A DNA stretch of 64,000 nucleotides from NCBI RefSeq assembly GCF_028736155.1, contig NZ_CP117879.1:4216001-4280000 (forward strand). The letters are read 5' to 3'. Shown piece by piece: positions 7,967-18,600 of the stretch. Position numbers and translations under genes: made by a program. The notes under the pieces are model-generated. The model did not search any database, was not told the origin of the DNA, and saw nothing but the letters and a program-made list of their open reading frames with translations. Positions within the stretch are counted from its first letter, which is position 1. Each line of letters starts with the position of its first letter. Source of the DNA: Flavobacterium sp. KACC 22763. Its GTDB lineage: Bacteria > Bacteroidota > Bacteroidia > Flavobacteriales > Flavobacteriaceae.

Positions 7967-8770
7967 ATGAAGATAACACTAGCCCTGACTCTTTTTTCAT
8001 TTTATACAGTAACAGCACAGCAAAAACCTGTTGAAACTATTTATTTTGAGTTTGACAAGTATGATTTGACAGAAAAGCAAATCAATGTTGTTTCGAACTT
8101 TGTAAAAAGCATAGACACTAGTAAGGTAGAGTCTATACAGATTTATGGCTATTGTGATGATCGCGGAAATGATGAGTATAACTTTAGATTGTCTAACAAT
8201 CGGGCCAATACGATTCAGAATCTATTGATTAATAAAGGATTCAAACAAAGTAAAATCGTTATTCTTGAAGGAAAAGGACGTGTTGTCGTAAAAACAGATA
8301 CGGTAGAGAATCTATATGAGACACGTCTGCGAAATCGGCGGGTTGACTTAATTGTCGTTAAGAAAAATAGTTTCGGAAAAGGAGTTTATACTTCCTTCAA
8401 AGACAATTTAAAAGTAGGCGACAAAGTATATCTCGAGTCTATTTTATTTGATATTGGAAGCGCTAAACTTACCAGCAATTCTAAAAAAGAACTGGATAAA
8501 ATTGCACTCATACTCCAAAAACACAGAAGTCTGAATTTTGAAATTAGAGGGCATGTCTGCTGCACTCCCGAAATTTACAGTGACGGAATTGATAGAGACA
8601 CCAAAGAAAGAAGGCTTTCCTGGAACCGCGCCAAAACTGTTTTTCATTATTTAATATCCAAAAAAGTATCCAAAAGCCGCATGACCTATATTGGATGCGG
8701 CAATCGATATCCGTTAGGAAAAGGTGATAACTACGATCGACGAGTGGAGTTTGTGATTACTAAAATTTAG
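7967..8770 (+). CDS. Secreted protein with two OmpA-like peptidoglycan-binding domains
   Basis: A 267-aa protein with a signal peptide (MKITLALTLFSFYTVTAQ) followed by two OmpA C-terminal-like domains and almost nothing else. Domain 1 (residues ~23-125) has VETIYFEFDKYDLT and GYCDDRGNDEYNFRLSNNRA; domain 2 (~150-267) has ESILFDIGSAKLT and a degenerate GHVCCTPEIYSDGIDRD...RRLSWNRA. The first repeat keeps the Asp/Arg pattern that binds diaminopimelate (GYxDxRG and NxxLSxxRA); the second has extra cysteines and a longer loop. There is no beta-barrel. Only 3 bp separate it from the CtpA-type protease, which suggests linked cell-wall roles. The start follows from the signal peptide and this spacing. 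Confidence 0.85.
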   Translation: MKITLALTLFSFYTVTAQQKPVETIYFEFDKYDLTEKQINVVSNFVKSIDTSKVESIQIYGYCDDRGNDEYNFRLSNNRANTIQNLLINKGFKQSKIVILEGKGRVVVKTDTVENLYETRLRNRRVDLIVVKKNSFGKGVYTSFKDNLKVGDKVYLESILFDIGSAKLTSNSKKELDKIALILQKHRSLNFEIRGHVCCTPEIYSDGIDRDTKERRLSWNRAKTVFHYLISKKVSKSRMTYIGCGNRYPLGKGDNYDRRVEFVITKI

Positions 8771-8846
8771 TTTTTTCTAAGCTTCTAAGATGCTGAGTTA
8801 CTAAGATTCTAAGGTTTTACTTATTGTAGCTTTACTTCATTTTTAA

Positions 8847-9293
8847 TTATTCTTTCACCATTTCTATATGCTCAATATCATCTTCTAAATACATTTCGCT
8901 GGTTTGAACAAAACCGTGGCTTTCGTAAAATTTCTTTAGATACAACTGTGCTCCAATGGTAATTTTATCTTTTCCAAAATTAGATTTAATTCCAGCTATG
9001 GCTTCACGCATTAATTCATGGCCCCATTTTCTATCTCTGTAATTGGCATCTACAGTAACTCTTCCGATCGAAGCGTTATCAAAACTAATTCCGGCATCAA
9101 ATAAACGCGAATAGGCTACAATTTTACCTTCAAACTCTCCAATTAGGTGTAAAGCTTTCTTGTCTTTGCCATCAAGGTCTAAATAGACGCAGTTTTGCTC
9201 TACTACAAAGATTTCACTTCTCAGTTTGAGCAAATCGTATAACTCATGAACAGTTAATGCCTCAAAAGGCTTTATTTTCCATTTTAATTCCAT
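8847..9293 (-). CDS. elaA: GNAT acetyltransferase, ElaA family
   Basis: A 148-aa cytoplasmic GNAT-fold protein. The N-terminus WKIKPFEALTVHELYDLLKLR followed by EIFVVEQNCVYLDLDGKD (residues ~27-44) is the hallmark of the ElaA subgroup. The acetyl-CoA loop region is GRVTVDANYRDRKWGHELM (~residues 77-95), where the R/Q-x-x-G-x-G/A motif appears as RDRKWG, and a YESHGF segment near 125 is the usual GNAT ending. It acetylates an unknown small molecule or protein. It is monocistronic on the minus strand. Confidence 0.88.
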   Translation of the reverse strand: MELKWKIKPFEALTVHELYDLLKLRSEIFVVEQNCVYLDLDGKDKKALHLIGEFEGKIVAYSRLFDAGISFDNASIGRVTVDANYRDRKWGHELMREAIAGIKSNFGKDKITIGAQLYLKKFYESHGFVQTSEMYLEDDIEHIEMVKE

Positions 9294-9299
9294 TCTTGC

Positions 9300-9440
9300 T
9301 TATTTTTTGCCACAAAGGCACGAAAGTGCTAAGTTATATTATTTTTTAGTTGCGCTAAAGTTTCTTGTAGAAATTGCAAAAGACACAAAGTTATATCTCG
9401 CAGAAATAAACCTTTGTGCCTTTGCATCTTTGTTTCTTTA
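9300..9440. repeat. Interspersed palindromic intergenic repeat ('CACAAAGGCAC' type)
   Basis: The gap before the acetyltransferase contains GCCACAAAGGCACG near 9309 and its rough inverse CCTTTGTGCCTTTGCATC near 9411-9428, with AGACACAAAG between. Copies of such CACAAAGGCAC / GTGCCTTTG motifs are commonly seen between genes in Flavobacteriia. The arms could pair as a long imperfect hairpin. Confidence 0.5.
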
Positions 9441-9455
9441 AACCTAAATAGAAAA

Positions 9456-10097
9456 TTATTTTTTCGTCATTACGATTTCCATACTTTTATATTCAGTTCC
9501 GTTTTTTGTATCGAACATTTCCATTTTTCGAGTTTTAGCGTCCACAATAGTGTAGACTTCTCTATACTTGGTATTTTTTGCCGTTACTGGATCAGCCATT
9601 TCTCCATTAAAATCTATACTCTTGGTGCTTTCATTATACTTACCTTTACTAATCATCATTCCAGTTCCCATATTATCAATAAATGTGGAGATGTATTCTT
9701 TAGTTGCATTATTATAACCTACAGTGGCTTTACCTTCAAAGGGCTGCCCCATCATGGTACCTTTATAAGTTGCTTCTTGAAAGCGTCCGCCTAAAATCAT
9801 TTTGATTTCGGCTACAGAAGTTTCCTTTTCAGGTTTTGCATTTGCATCAGACCAAAATGTCATATCGCAATTCCATGTCCCCACTTCATCAGCTAGTATT
9901 TTATGAGGATTTCCGGGCGCTGCATATTCCTGCCAAGCTTTCATCTGTGCTGCAGAATCTAATGGTGCTTCGGTAACAGGCTCTTCAGTTTTAACAGAAT
10001 CTGTTGCTGCTGGAGTTGCAGCTTCTTCTTTCACTTCTTTTTTACAAGAAATAAAACACAAAGTTATTATTGCTAAGGTTGCGGTTAATTTTTTCAT
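9456..10097 (-). CDS. DUF1579 lipoprotein
   Basis: A 213-aa lipoprotein: signal MKKLTATLAIITLCFISC with the acylated Cys at residue 18, then a low-complexity Ala/Thr/Glu/Val linker (~residues 20-50), then a single DUF1579 domain (~60-213). That domain is recognisable from LADEVGTWNCDMTFW, a central GRFQEATYKGTMMGQPFEGKA and a repeated strand pattern that suggests a calycin-like beta barrel. Function is unknown. No operon partner: the flanking gaps are repeat-rich. Family membership is judged by eye from the pattern. Confidence 0.8.
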   Translation of the reverse strand: MKKLTATLAIITLCFISCKKEVKEEAATPAATDSVKTEEPVTEAPLDSAAQMKAWQEYAAPGNPHKILADEVGTWNCDMTFWSDANAKPEKETSVAEIKMILGGRFQEATYKGTMMGQPFEGKATVGYNNATKEYISTFIDNMGTGMMISKGKYNESTKSIDFNGEMADPVTAKNTKYREVYTIVDAKTRKMEMFDTKNGTEYKSMEIVMTKK

Positions 10098-10156
10098 AAC
10101 TATTTGTTTTTATGTTTGTTATGAATAAAAGTACGAAAAAATTTGTTTGTTTTATT

Positions 10157-10325
10157 TTGTTTCAGGTTTCATGTTTCAAGTTGATATACTTTGGCAATTC
10201 AATTGCAAAGTTCGCAAAGGACGCTAAATTGTATTGAGAAGGTGAAGTTTTCTAAGAAATGCGCACATTTAATCGTGAGATTTTGAAACCTCAAACATCA
10301 AACCTGAAACCTGAAACCTGAAACA
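10157..10325. repeat. Long imperfect inverted repeat ('GTTTCAGGTTTC' type)
   Basis: GTTTCAGGTTTCATGTTTCAAG (10159-10180 minus a few bases) is matched in inverse by TTGAAACCTCAAACATCAAACCTGAAAC-like sequence at 10284-10324, where CCTGAAA occurs three times. The two arms enclose ~100 bp that includes GCAAAGTTCGCAAAGGACGC. It fills the 235-bp gap between the DUF4837 and DUF1579 genes and resembles the degenerate palindromic filler of other flavobacterial gaps. Confidence 0.5.
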
Positions 10326-10332
10326 AAACTCC

Positions 10333-11298
10333 TTATCGTTTGTCGATTCTCACTGTTTTTATGATCGCTTCCAGTTCTAGCATCAAATCACGTTCTTGAT
10401 GTGAGGGCGAATAAGAGAATCCTTCGATAACCAAAACACGATTAAAAGTTTCATCAATAATCGCATAATTAATAAAAGGTCCAGTCATGAAATCATTCTT
10501 CAATTCCCATGTTCCTTTTGTTTCGAAGGCATTTTTATTGTCTAATGTCACTTTTGAAAAATAGGGCGCGTATGCTTCACTGGTAATCATTTGTGTGTTG
10601 GGTTCACGTCCTTGAATGTATTTGCCAATTGAGTCACGCATTTTGACAATAGCATTTACTACGTCTTTTTTCTTCTTGAAATTATAAAGCGGAATCTGGT
10701 AAATTAATAAACTCGTATTACCGCTTATGATTTCTTTTTTGAGCCAGATGAATTTCTTTTTATGCAACATGTATTCATATCCTGTAGGTATCTGAATATT
10801 GATGTGAAATTTGTTCTTTAAGATTGCTTTATTTAACAGCGATGTACTATTGTCTTCTTGAATTTTTTGAATTTCAGCATCGTGAATAATTTTTATTATT
10901 TGTGGAGCATTCAGCTCAAGACTACAAATAATATCGTCTACTGATTTTCCGTAAATACGAAAAGTATTGTGAGGTAATGCTTTACTTCGAATGATTTCGA
11001 ATTTATCTGCAGGTGCTTTTTTGACTACAATAATGCTTCGGCTATCAGTAACAAAACCTTCTAGCAGTCTGGCAGGATATTGATTTATGGTAAAAAGTGG
11101 TTCTTCTTGGGTAAGTCCAAGAACTGGTGAGGCAAATTTATTTCTGATGCTATCACCCACTTCTCCATACCACAACTGATCATCGATAATGACCGAAATG
11201 GTATTGGTTTTTCCAGAGACTGTTTCTTGTTTTTCACTTTTAAAACAAGAAGTCAGGAAAAATGGAATTAATAGCAATAAAAAATGGGTTTTATTCAT
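10333..11298 (-). CDS. DUF4837 lipoprotein
   Basis: A 321-aa lipoprotein (MNKTHFLLLLIPFFLTSC, Cys18). The body matches the DUF4837 pattern: an early ISVIIDDQLWYGEVGDSIR segment, PLFTINQYP, RSIIVVKK, then a second half with EYMLHKKKFIWLKKE and a C-terminal VLVIEGFSYSP. The family is found in Bacteroidota and has no assigned function. It lies 46 bp downstream of the LysM lytic transglycosylase on the same strand and is probably co-transcribed with it, suggesting a cell-envelope role. Confidence 0.82.
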   Translation of the reverse strand: MNKTHFLLLLIPFFLTSCFKSEKQETVSGKTNTISVIIDDQLWYGEVGDSIRNKFASPVLGLTQEEPLFTINQYPARLLEGFVTDSRSIIVVKKAPADKFEIIRSKALPHNTFRIYGKSVDDIICSLELNAPQIIKIIHDAEIQKIQEDNSTSLLNKAILKNKFHINIQIPTGYEYMLHKKKFIWLKKEIISGNTSLLIYQIPLYNFKKKKDVVNAIVKMRDSIGKYIQGREPNTQMITSEAYAPYFSKVTLDNKNAFETKGTWELKNDFMTGPFINYAIIDETFNRVLVIEGFSYSPSHQERDLMLELEAIIKTVRIDKR

Positions 11299-11344
11299 TT
11301 TTTAAATTTATGAAATAAAACCCAAATTTAATAAGATTTTTCTA

Positions 11345-13153
11345 TTATCCGTTTATTTTAAGTTTCATTCCCGGTTTAATATCTTCATCTTTAATACCAT
11401 TCCATTTTTTAATATCTGAAATTGTTACTCCAGGATATTTTTTAGAAATGCTATATAAAGAATCTCCTTTTTTAACGTAATAATCTTCACTAACGTTTTT
11501 AGAAGGTGCTTTTTTCTTGAATGAATCAACCGAGTTTGATGCAATTGCTGTTGAAGTTGGCTCTTCTATAACGATCGCTGCTTTAGAAATAATCAATGTT
11601 TTTCCTAAACCAATGTTATTTGAAGTTAAATTGTTAAGTTCTTTTAACTCCGCAATAGTCGTACCGAATTTCTTTGCAATGCTACCTAAATTATCTCCAG
11701 CCACCACAACATAGTCCATATCAACAGCTGTTTTCTCTTTATTTTCTGCAGATGCAATGGCTTGTTCTTTATCTACAACAGCAGTTGTTTTAACAGGAGT
11801 CTCTTCTTCTCCCTTAATTTTTAAGCTTCTACCGATTGCGACAGCATTTGTTTTTAAGTTATTCCATTTCTTAATATCCGAAATACTTACATCATACTTA
11901 GCAGCAATTGCTCCTAAATTATCTCCTTTTCTAACTTTATAAAATTCAAAGTCACCATTATCAACTGCTGCTGGTTTTACAGCTGCTGGTTTAGCTTTTG
12001 GTGCATATTTTACTGCTAGTCTAGAAGATGTAGCTCTAAACTCTTTATCATATTTTACGTATGCATAAATTTGTTCTTCGTTTGAAACGAATGTTGCTAC
12101 TTTATCTTTTGGAAGTCTGATAAAATGCTGTTCTCCTTGATAGAAAGGTACAACACCCATTTTATATGAAGGATTTAAAAGCTGAATCTGAGATTGAGGC
12201 ATATCTAATAAATCGGCAATCTGTTTGAAAGACATTTGATTTTTTACTGCTACAGTATCAGTTTCAAAGTTTTTAACTACAGCTCTTTCTGGATTAATTC
12301 CGTGCTCTTTGTGGTATTCAAAAAGATACATTGTTGCTAAGAAAGCTGGCACATAACCTTGAGTTTCTTTTGGAAGATAATTACGGATATCCCAGTATTT
12401 AGTTTTTCCGCCAGAACGACGAATAGCTTTGGTAACATTTCCTGGGCCTGAATTATAAGAAGCTAAAACCAGTTCCCAGTCACCAAAAATATTGTACATT
12501 TTGGTCATGTACTCAGATGCTGCGGCTGTAGCTTTAAGAGGGTCGCTTCTTTCGTCGATATAAGAATCTATTTTCAAAGCGTATTGTTTTCCGGTTCCGT
12601 ACATAAATTGCCAAAGACCCGTAGCGCCCATTTTAGAAACTGCTTTAGGATTTAAAGCAGATTCTACAACGGCTAAATATTTTATTTCCAAAGGAACGTT
12701 TTGTTTGGCAAAAGCGTCCTCAAACATTGGGAAATAATATTCTGATAAAGCCATTAATCGAGAAAACGATTTTTTTCGGTTCTTAAGAAATGACTTTATT
12801 ATATTTTCTAAACCTTGATTGTATTGTATCTCAAAAGGTGATTTCTGATTCATCGCAGCCAAACGCTGTTTTAGCAGTTCGGTTGGGAGTTCTTCATCAA
12901 CAGTAACATCTTTGTTAATGGTTTGAATGTCTTTGGTCAGATCATCATAAATATCTAGACTTACTAACTCGTTCATCCATAGACTATCAACTTTTGAAGC
13001 TAAATGGTCTCTTTTGAATGTGCTTTTAATAGAATCTAAATATGAAAGTTTAATCTCTGGCTTCAGCTCTACATCAGTCTTTGCCGTTTCCTGTGCACAG
13101 ACAGCCAACGAAAAGAAAGCAGAAACCACTAATGATAATTTTTTTACAATCAT
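11345..13153 (-). CDS. Membrane-bound lytic transglycosylase with three LysM domains (MltD-like)
   Basis: A 602-aa secreted enzyme that cleaves peptidoglycan glycan strands. Signal peptide at 1-20 (VVSAFFSLAVCAQ). An N-terminal helical region leads into an SLT domain (~residues 145-290), with catalytic Glu164 in VVESALNP, then the GATGLWQFMYGTG and LASYNSGPGNV motifs. Three LysM peptidoglycan-binding domains follow at about 406-448, 481-523 and 557-600, joined by Ala/Lys/Pro-rich linkers. MltD of E. coli usually has two LysM, so three is a slightly extended form. pgk lies upstream and DUF4837 downstream on the same strand. A TAnnTTTG box lies ~55 bp before the ATG. Confidence 0.93.
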   Translation of the reverse strand: MIVKKLSLVVSAFFSLAVCAQETAKTDVELKPEIKLSYLDSIKSTFKRDHLASKVDSLWMNELVSLDIYDDLTKDIQTINKDVTVDEELPTELLKQRLAAMNQKSPFEIQYNQGLENIIKSFLKNRKKSFSRLMALSEYYFPMFEDAFAKQNVPLEIKYLAVVESALNPKAVSKMGATGLWQFMYGTGKQYALKIDSYIDERSDPLKATAAASEYMTKMYNIFGDWELVLASYNSGPGNVTKAIRRSGGKTKYWDIRNYLPKETQGYVPAFLATMYLFEYHKEHGINPERAVVKNFETDTVAVKNQMSFKQIADLLDMPQSQIQLLNPSYKMGVVPFYQGEQHFIRLPKDKVATFVSNEEQIYAYVKYDKEFRATSSRLAVKYAPKAKPAAVKPAAVDNGDFEFYKVRKGDNLGAIAAKYDVSISDIKKWNNLKTNAVAIGRSLKIKGEEETPVKTTAVVDKEQAIASAENKEKTAVDMDYVVVAGDNLGSIAKKFGTTIAELKELNNLTSNNIGLGKTLIISKAAIVIEEPTSTAIASNSVDSFKKKAPSKNVSEDYYVKKGDSLYSISKKYPGVTISDIKKWNGIKDEDIKPGMKLKING

Positions 13154-13207
13154 ATAACATTATTTTAAAATTCTGTAATTCAAACAATTACAAGAGTTGT
13201 ATTTTTG

Positions 13208-13215
13208 CAAATCTA
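13208..13215 (-). promoter_or_regulatory. -7 promoter box for the lytic transglycosylase
   Basis: TAGATTTG on the minus strand matches TAnnTTTG, 54 bp before the ATG, in the 110-bp gap after pgk. No clear -33 element. Confidence 0.4.
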
Positions 13216-13263
13216 AGCCCTTTATTGAAGAAAACTGTTTAAAAAAATGTTAATTGTGATTTT

Positions 13264-14451
13264 TTAGTCTAAAATCGCTGCGATTCCAGGTAAAATTCTT
13301 CCTTCTAACATTTCAAGCATAGCCCCGCCACCAGTGGAAACGTAGCTCATTTTATCTTCAAATCCGAACTGTTTTACTGCTGCAACAGAATCTCCACCAC
13401 CAACTAATGAAAATGCTCCATTTTCTGTAGCTTCTGCGATATAATCTCCCAATGCAATTGTTCCTTTAGAGAACGTTTCCATTTCAAAAACTCCTAATGG
13501 ACCATTCCAAAGAATAGTTTTTGATTCTAAGATTACTTTCTTGAAGTTCTCTAAAGATTTTGGACCTGCATCTAAACCTTGCCATCCGTCAGGAATTGCA
13601 GTTACGTCTACAACCTGAGTATTTGCATTGTTTGAGAAATCGTCTGCAGCAATAACATCAACAGGAATATGAACCTGAACGCCTTTTTCTTTTGCTAATC
13701 TCAAAATTTCAAGAGCTAGATCTAATTTGTCATCTTCACAGATAGACTCACCGATTTTTCCGCCTTGAGCTTTAACGAAAGTAAAAGTCATTCCACCTCC
13801 AATAATCATGTGATCTACTTTATCTAAGATATTTTCGATTACGGTGATTTTAGAAGAAACTTTAGAACCACCAAGAACAGCAGTTACAGGTTTTTCACTG
13901 TTTTTAAGAACTTTATTTAAACTGTCAATTTCTTTTGCCAATAATGTTCCGAAACATTTATCGTTTGGAAAAAATTGTGCAATAATTGTAGTCGATGCGT
14001 GTGCTCTGTGAGCCGTACCAAATGCATCGTTTACATAAATATCTCCAAGAGAAGCTAATTCTTTAGCGAAAGCTACATCTCCTGCTTCTTCTTCAGCATG
14101 AAAACGTAAGTTTTCTAATAAAAGAACTTCACCTGGCTTTAAATCTTTTGCTGCAGTTTGAGCTGGTTCACCAACACAGTTTTCAGCAAATTTTACTTGA
14201 ACTCCTAAAATTTCAGAAGCTGTTTTTAAGATATGTTTTAGAGAATATTTCTCTTCTGCTCCTTTTGGTCTTCCTAAGTGCGACATTAAAATCACACTTC
14301 CGCCTTGTGCTAAAATAGTATCGATTGTTGGTTTTGCAGCCTCAATACGTGTCGTATCTGTCACATTAAAATTTTCATCCAATGGCACGTTGAAGTCAAC
14401 ACGGATAATTGCTTTTTTATTTTTAAAATCGAAATCGTTTAAAGTTTTCAT
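13264..14451 (-). CDS. pgk: Phosphoglycerate kinase
   Basis: A 395-aa cytoplasmic glycolytic enzyme, 1,3-bisphosphoglycerate + ADP to 3-phosphoglycerate + ATP. The N-terminal substrate domain has RVDFNVPLD (residues ~17-25) and [10 protein letters not shown]; the middle has [12 protein letters not shown]; the C-terminal nucleotide domain has WNGPLGVFE and the glycine-rich [12 protein letters not shown] followed by [13 protein letters not shown]. Length and motifs are complete. It appears to have its own promoter (TATATTTG box at 14484-14491). Confidence 0.98.
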   Translation of the reverse strand: MKTLNDFDFKNKKAIIRVDFNVPLDENFNVTDTTRIEAAKPTIDTILAQGGSVILMSHLGRPKGAEEKYSLKHILKTASEILGVQVKFAENCVGEPAQTAAKDLKPGEVLLLENLRFHAEEEAGDVAFAKELASLGDIYVNDAFGTAHRAHASTTIIAQFFPNDKCFGTLLAKEIDSLNKVLKNSEKPVTAVLGGSKVSSKITVIENILDKVDHMIIGGGMTFTFVKAQGGKIGESICEDDKLDLALEILRLAKEKGVQVHIPVDVIAADDFSNNANTQVVDVTAIPDGWQGLDAGPKSLENFKKVILESKTILWNGPLGVFEMETFSKGTIALGDYIAEATENGAFSLVGGGDSVAAVKQFGFEDKMSYVSTGGGAMLEMLEGRILPGIAAILD

Positions 14452-14483
14452 CTGCTAATTTTTTTAATTTTTTGAAAGAATAA

Positions 14484-14491
14484 CAAATATA
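14484..14491 (-). promoter_or_regulatory. -7 promoter box for pgk
   Basis: TATATTTG on the minus strand fits TAnnTTTG, ~33 bp before the pgk ATG, in the gap after sprF. It indicates that pgk is not simply the tail of the gliding operon. Confidence 0.45.
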
Positions 14492-14609
14492 GAACTTTTA
14501 ACGAAGTCTAAATTTCAAAAAAGCATAAATAATCTATTAATAAAAACGAAAACGTTGTAAATTATGAAAACAAACAAAATAATTCTTAAAGATGATAAAA
14601 ATTTTTTGT

Positions 14610-15590
14610 TTAATCTCGAACAGGACTTTGCGTACAAGGACAGTTACTGATAGATTGCAAGAAGTCAAATCCAATTGTGATTGAGTGCGTTCCTGAATTG
14701 TAACTTCCAAGACCATTAAACATCAATTGGTAAGAGTATGCAAAATAGAATTTAGATTTCATAAAACCAGCCATTGGTCCCATTGCTAAAGGTTTTGGGA
14801 ACTGGTCGTTTAAGAAACGATATGAAACTCCAATCCAATAATAATCTTCGTAACGATTGTAACGTCTGTATTTGAAGTTAAAATCGGTTGTAGAACGCTG
14901 GTCACTTGCAAAGTATTGCAAGAAAACCGATGGTTCGTATTCTATACGTCTATTCTCTGCATCTTTAAAAGTAAATCCTGAGTATACTTGGAAGTTTGAT
15001 AAAAGATCTGGTTCGTTCACTCTTTCAAGGCTAATATTCTTTTTCAATACGTTGTTGGCATTGAAACTGAAATAAAATCCTCTGTTACGATACAAAGCAC
15101 TAATATCAAAGTTATTATTGGCACTGTAACGATTATCTGTAGGTGCTGGCCCACCAACAGGCGGATTTCCATTACTTCCATCATCAAAATTTCCTGTCTC
15201 AATACGGAAACTATTAAAGTTGTAAGAGATACCAAAAGATAAATACTGTTCTGTACGATAATCTAAAATCAAGTGGTGGGCAAAAGAAACTTTTGCTCCA
15301 GTTTGCCTTGTATTACCGTTGCTGTCATTATACAATGAAATACCAACTCCCGAACGATCTAAAAGACGAAAATCTGCATACAATGATTGGTTGTCTGGCG
15401 CATCTTTAATTCCGACCCACTGTGTTAAACCATTGGCTCTAATACGAAGATTATCTCCAATACCAGCATAAGCAGGAGAAAGAATAAAAGGGTTATCAGC
15501 TAAATACTGGGTAAACACTGGTAGGTTTAACTCTTGGCTGTAACTTGTTGTTACAGCCATGAGTACTAAGGATAAAATAAACTTTTTCAT
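14610..15590 (-). CDS. sprF: PorP/SprF-family outer-membrane protein, SprF-like
   Basis: A 326-aa outer-membrane beta-barrel-like protein of the PorP/SprF family, which helps T9SS deliver and anchor the adhesin SprB at the cell surface. The reading frame runs open further upstream (to 15686), but that part overlaps the end of sprB and has no signal; the ATG at 15590 begins a good signal peptide (MKKFILSLVLMAVTTSYSQ) and is preferred. Family features are the early FTQYLADNPFILSPAYAGIGDNLRI segment, alternating aromatic beta strands and an aromatic C-terminal third. It follows sprB by 43 bp, as the last gene of the gliding operon, exactly as sprF does in F. johnsoniae. Confidence 0.9.
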   Translation of the reverse strand: MKKFILSLVLMAVTTSYSQELNLPVFTQYLADNPFILSPAYAGIGDNLRIRANGLTQWVGIKDAPDNQSLYADFRLLDRSGVGISLYNDSNGNTRQTGAKVSFAHHLILDYRTEQYLSFGISYNFNSFRIETGNFDDGSNGNPPVGGPAPTDNRYSANNNFDISALYRNRGFYFSFNANNVLKKNISLERVNEPDLLSNFQVYSGFTFKDAENRRIEYEPSVFLQYFASDQRSTTDFNFKYRRYNRYEDYYWIGVSYRFLNDQFPKPLAMGPMAGFMKSKFYFAYSYQLMFNGLGSYNSGTHSITIGFDFLQSISNCPCTQSPVRD

Positions 15591-15633
15591 TGTATTAATT
15601 TTTTTAGATAACATCATTGGGGCTATAATTTTG

Positions 15634-18600
15634 TTATCTGTATAGTGTGAAATGTCCAACAAATTCTCTTGGATCTTTCGGATCATTTAATTTAAGAACA
15701 TACCAGTAATCTCCTGTTGGCAATTCCTGTCCATGATATCTTCCGTCCCATTTTCCACCTACACGGTATTTCGCAACTACTCTACCATATCTGTCATAAA
15801 TATCAAACGTTAGCTCTTTGTATGCTAATGCTCCACAGTCTGGACCAATTGTTGTACCTGTACTACCGTTTGGTGTGAAGTAGTTTGGCATACAGAAGTC
15901 ATAGAATGTACCTGGAATGATTCTTTCAAATCTACAATCATTTTTATCTTTTACGACAACTTTATACTCACCCGTTTTATAGATTCTATAACTGTTAGAT
16001 GATGTAAATGGTTCGTCGTTGAAACTATACTCATAAGGAGCAACTCCACCAACACCCTGAACAACAATTGTATTGATGTCTTTGCTTTGGTTTGTTAAGT
16101 CTAACATCGTAAGTTCCTGAACAGCTTCAATATCAACTGTATTAGATTCTTTTACACAACCTTCAAGTGAAGCTTCTACGCTATAAGTACCAGTTGGAAG
16201 GTTTTTAAATATTGGGTTACCAGTTTGTACCGGTCCTACAGCAGCTCCATTTGACTTTAATGTGTAAACAATCTTATCTTTTCTTGTTTGATCAATGCTT
16301 GGATCTACTTCAACCTTAATATAATTAATAGGTTGGTTGTTTTCACAATCATAACCTGCCTCTGCAATTGGCTTCAATTTAACTGGTTCTGGCAATGTAA
16401 ATCTAGTGTCTTGATCACATAAGTTAGCATCTTTTACACTGACAACATATTCAACACCTCCTACTAGACCTGTAAAACTGAATGTATTTGGATCTACATC
16501 TGGAGCTCTGAAATCAACTGTTACTCCATTTCCAGTTATACTAGCTGTATAAGGTCCTTTACCACCTTCAACTTCAACAAATGCAACTCCATTTTTATCA
16601 TCATAACAATATTCTGGAATTCTTTGATCAACAAGTTCTGTAACAACTAATGGAATAGCATCGTCAATTGTAACAGGGTAATCTTCACTACAAATACCTT
16701 TTTGAACTCTTACTGTATAATTTCCAGGCTTCAAGTTTTCAAAATATGGTCTATCAAAGAATTGCATAAGATTTGGTGTAATTGCATAAGAGTAATTACC
16801 TTCAATAGCTCCACCTGTAGCAACAAGACTAATTGTTCCGTTGTTGTATCCTGCACACGTTACATTTGTATGCGTAACCTCAGCTGATAAATCAAGAGGC
16901 GGTTCTGTAATGTCAATTATTTCAGAAAGTTTATCACAATCTACACTATTAACATTCACACGATATTTACCAATTGGAAGCTGCGTAAACGTTCCAGGTG
17001 TTACTTGTGTTGGCGCTGGTGTTATTGGTGTATTTGTAACAGCATTAATTAAAGTGTAAACATAATTGCCTAAACCTCCTTTAGCTTCAACATAAATACT
17101 TCCTGTCGCACCACCTCTACAAGGTACATTTGTATGTTCGAATACATCAAACACCAATTCTGGAACCGGTAATAATGGAATCTCAACATACTCTGCTGGA
17201 CAACCATTTGCATCTTTCACGTAATATCTGTACTTAACTGGCGCAGTAGTTTTTGGAACGTTAAAGTCTTGCGGAGTCGTGAAACTCGTTGAGAAGTTAA
17301 TTCCATCTGTACTATAGTAATATGGTGCAGTTCCTCCTTCAGCACTTAAAGTAATTACTGGCGTAGTATCACAAGTCTCTCTTGATTTTAGTGATAATGT
17401 TGCCTTAACTTTTCTTGGCTGTGCAATTGTAACAGTGTTTGAAGTACCGATACAAGTCCAATCATCAGAAACTGTAACATAATATGTTCCTGCAGCTAGT
17501 CCATCAAATACTTTACCTTGTTGAGCTGCTCTTGTCATTTCTGTACCATCTGTTAAAGTACCATGCAATGTGTATGTATAATTACGAGAACCTCCAGTAA
17601 TAGTGTTTACAGTTACAACCGCATTATTATCACCATAACATGATAATGACGTTCTGTCTGCACTAATTGCTACAGTTATTGGTGTTGGAATTGACAATTG
17701 AACTGGTTCAGAATCCTCACATCCATTTGCATCCATTACGTAAACTGTATATAATCCAGCAGGCAAATCTGTAAATTTATTCTCAGCAGAATATGGTTTA
17801 GTAACTGGTCCATCAAGTCTGTATTGGTAATTTCCAATCCATCCTCCTGTTGCAGTTGCTACAATTTCTCCATCTGAATTACTAGCACAACTAATTGGTT
17901 TATGTTGTACAGCAATTTCTAATGCCGCTGTTGGACCTTCAATAGTGAAGTTAGTCGTAACAGGGCAATATGGAACTCCTTGCAATGTTGCTACAAATGT
18001 ATACTTACCAGCAGCAAGACTAGAAAGGTCAACTTTTGTTGCTCCATTTGAGTTTCCGCTTACGCTTGATCCAGATTCGTGTGTCAATACATATGTAAAC
18101 GGACCTGATTCATCTGTTGGTGTTGGAATATCATCAATTAATGTTAATGTTATACTACCATTCGTATCTGTGAAACATGTTACGTTTTTGATATTTGATG
18201 CTATTAAACGGAACGTGTTTGGTTCGTTAACAACATATGGTTTTTGTACACTACATCCTGTTACTGTATTCGTAACTTTAATTAAATAAGTACCCGGTTT
18301 TAATCCTGCGAATAATCCAGTCGGGCTATTTGTAACAGGATAAACTGTATTATTTGTACCTTCAATTGTGTATGTCAATGTTGGTAATGTTCCTCTTGTT
18401 GGAATAGCTGTTACCTGAACTGACTCATCATCTCTACAGTTGATTTTTGTTGTAGCAAGATCTAAACGAGCAATATCTACATACATATTAATCGTAACTG
18501 AAGAATATCCACCTGAACATCCTTTACTGTCATATACATAGACATCATATCTTCCACCTAAGTAATCAGATTCAGTGTAAACATTTCTTTCATCGTCTTG

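Noticed and set aside
15591..15686. Longer N-terminus for SprF-like, starting at 15686
   Set aside because: It would overlap the sprB end by 53 bp and put 32 polar residues before a good signal peptide.
17945..18289. Plus-strand ORF antisense to sprB (and similar ones, e.g. 25682-25993, 30655-30933)
   Set aside because: All lie in the sprB frame shadow, have no promoter or recognisable domain, and repeat the antisense of the repeat codons.
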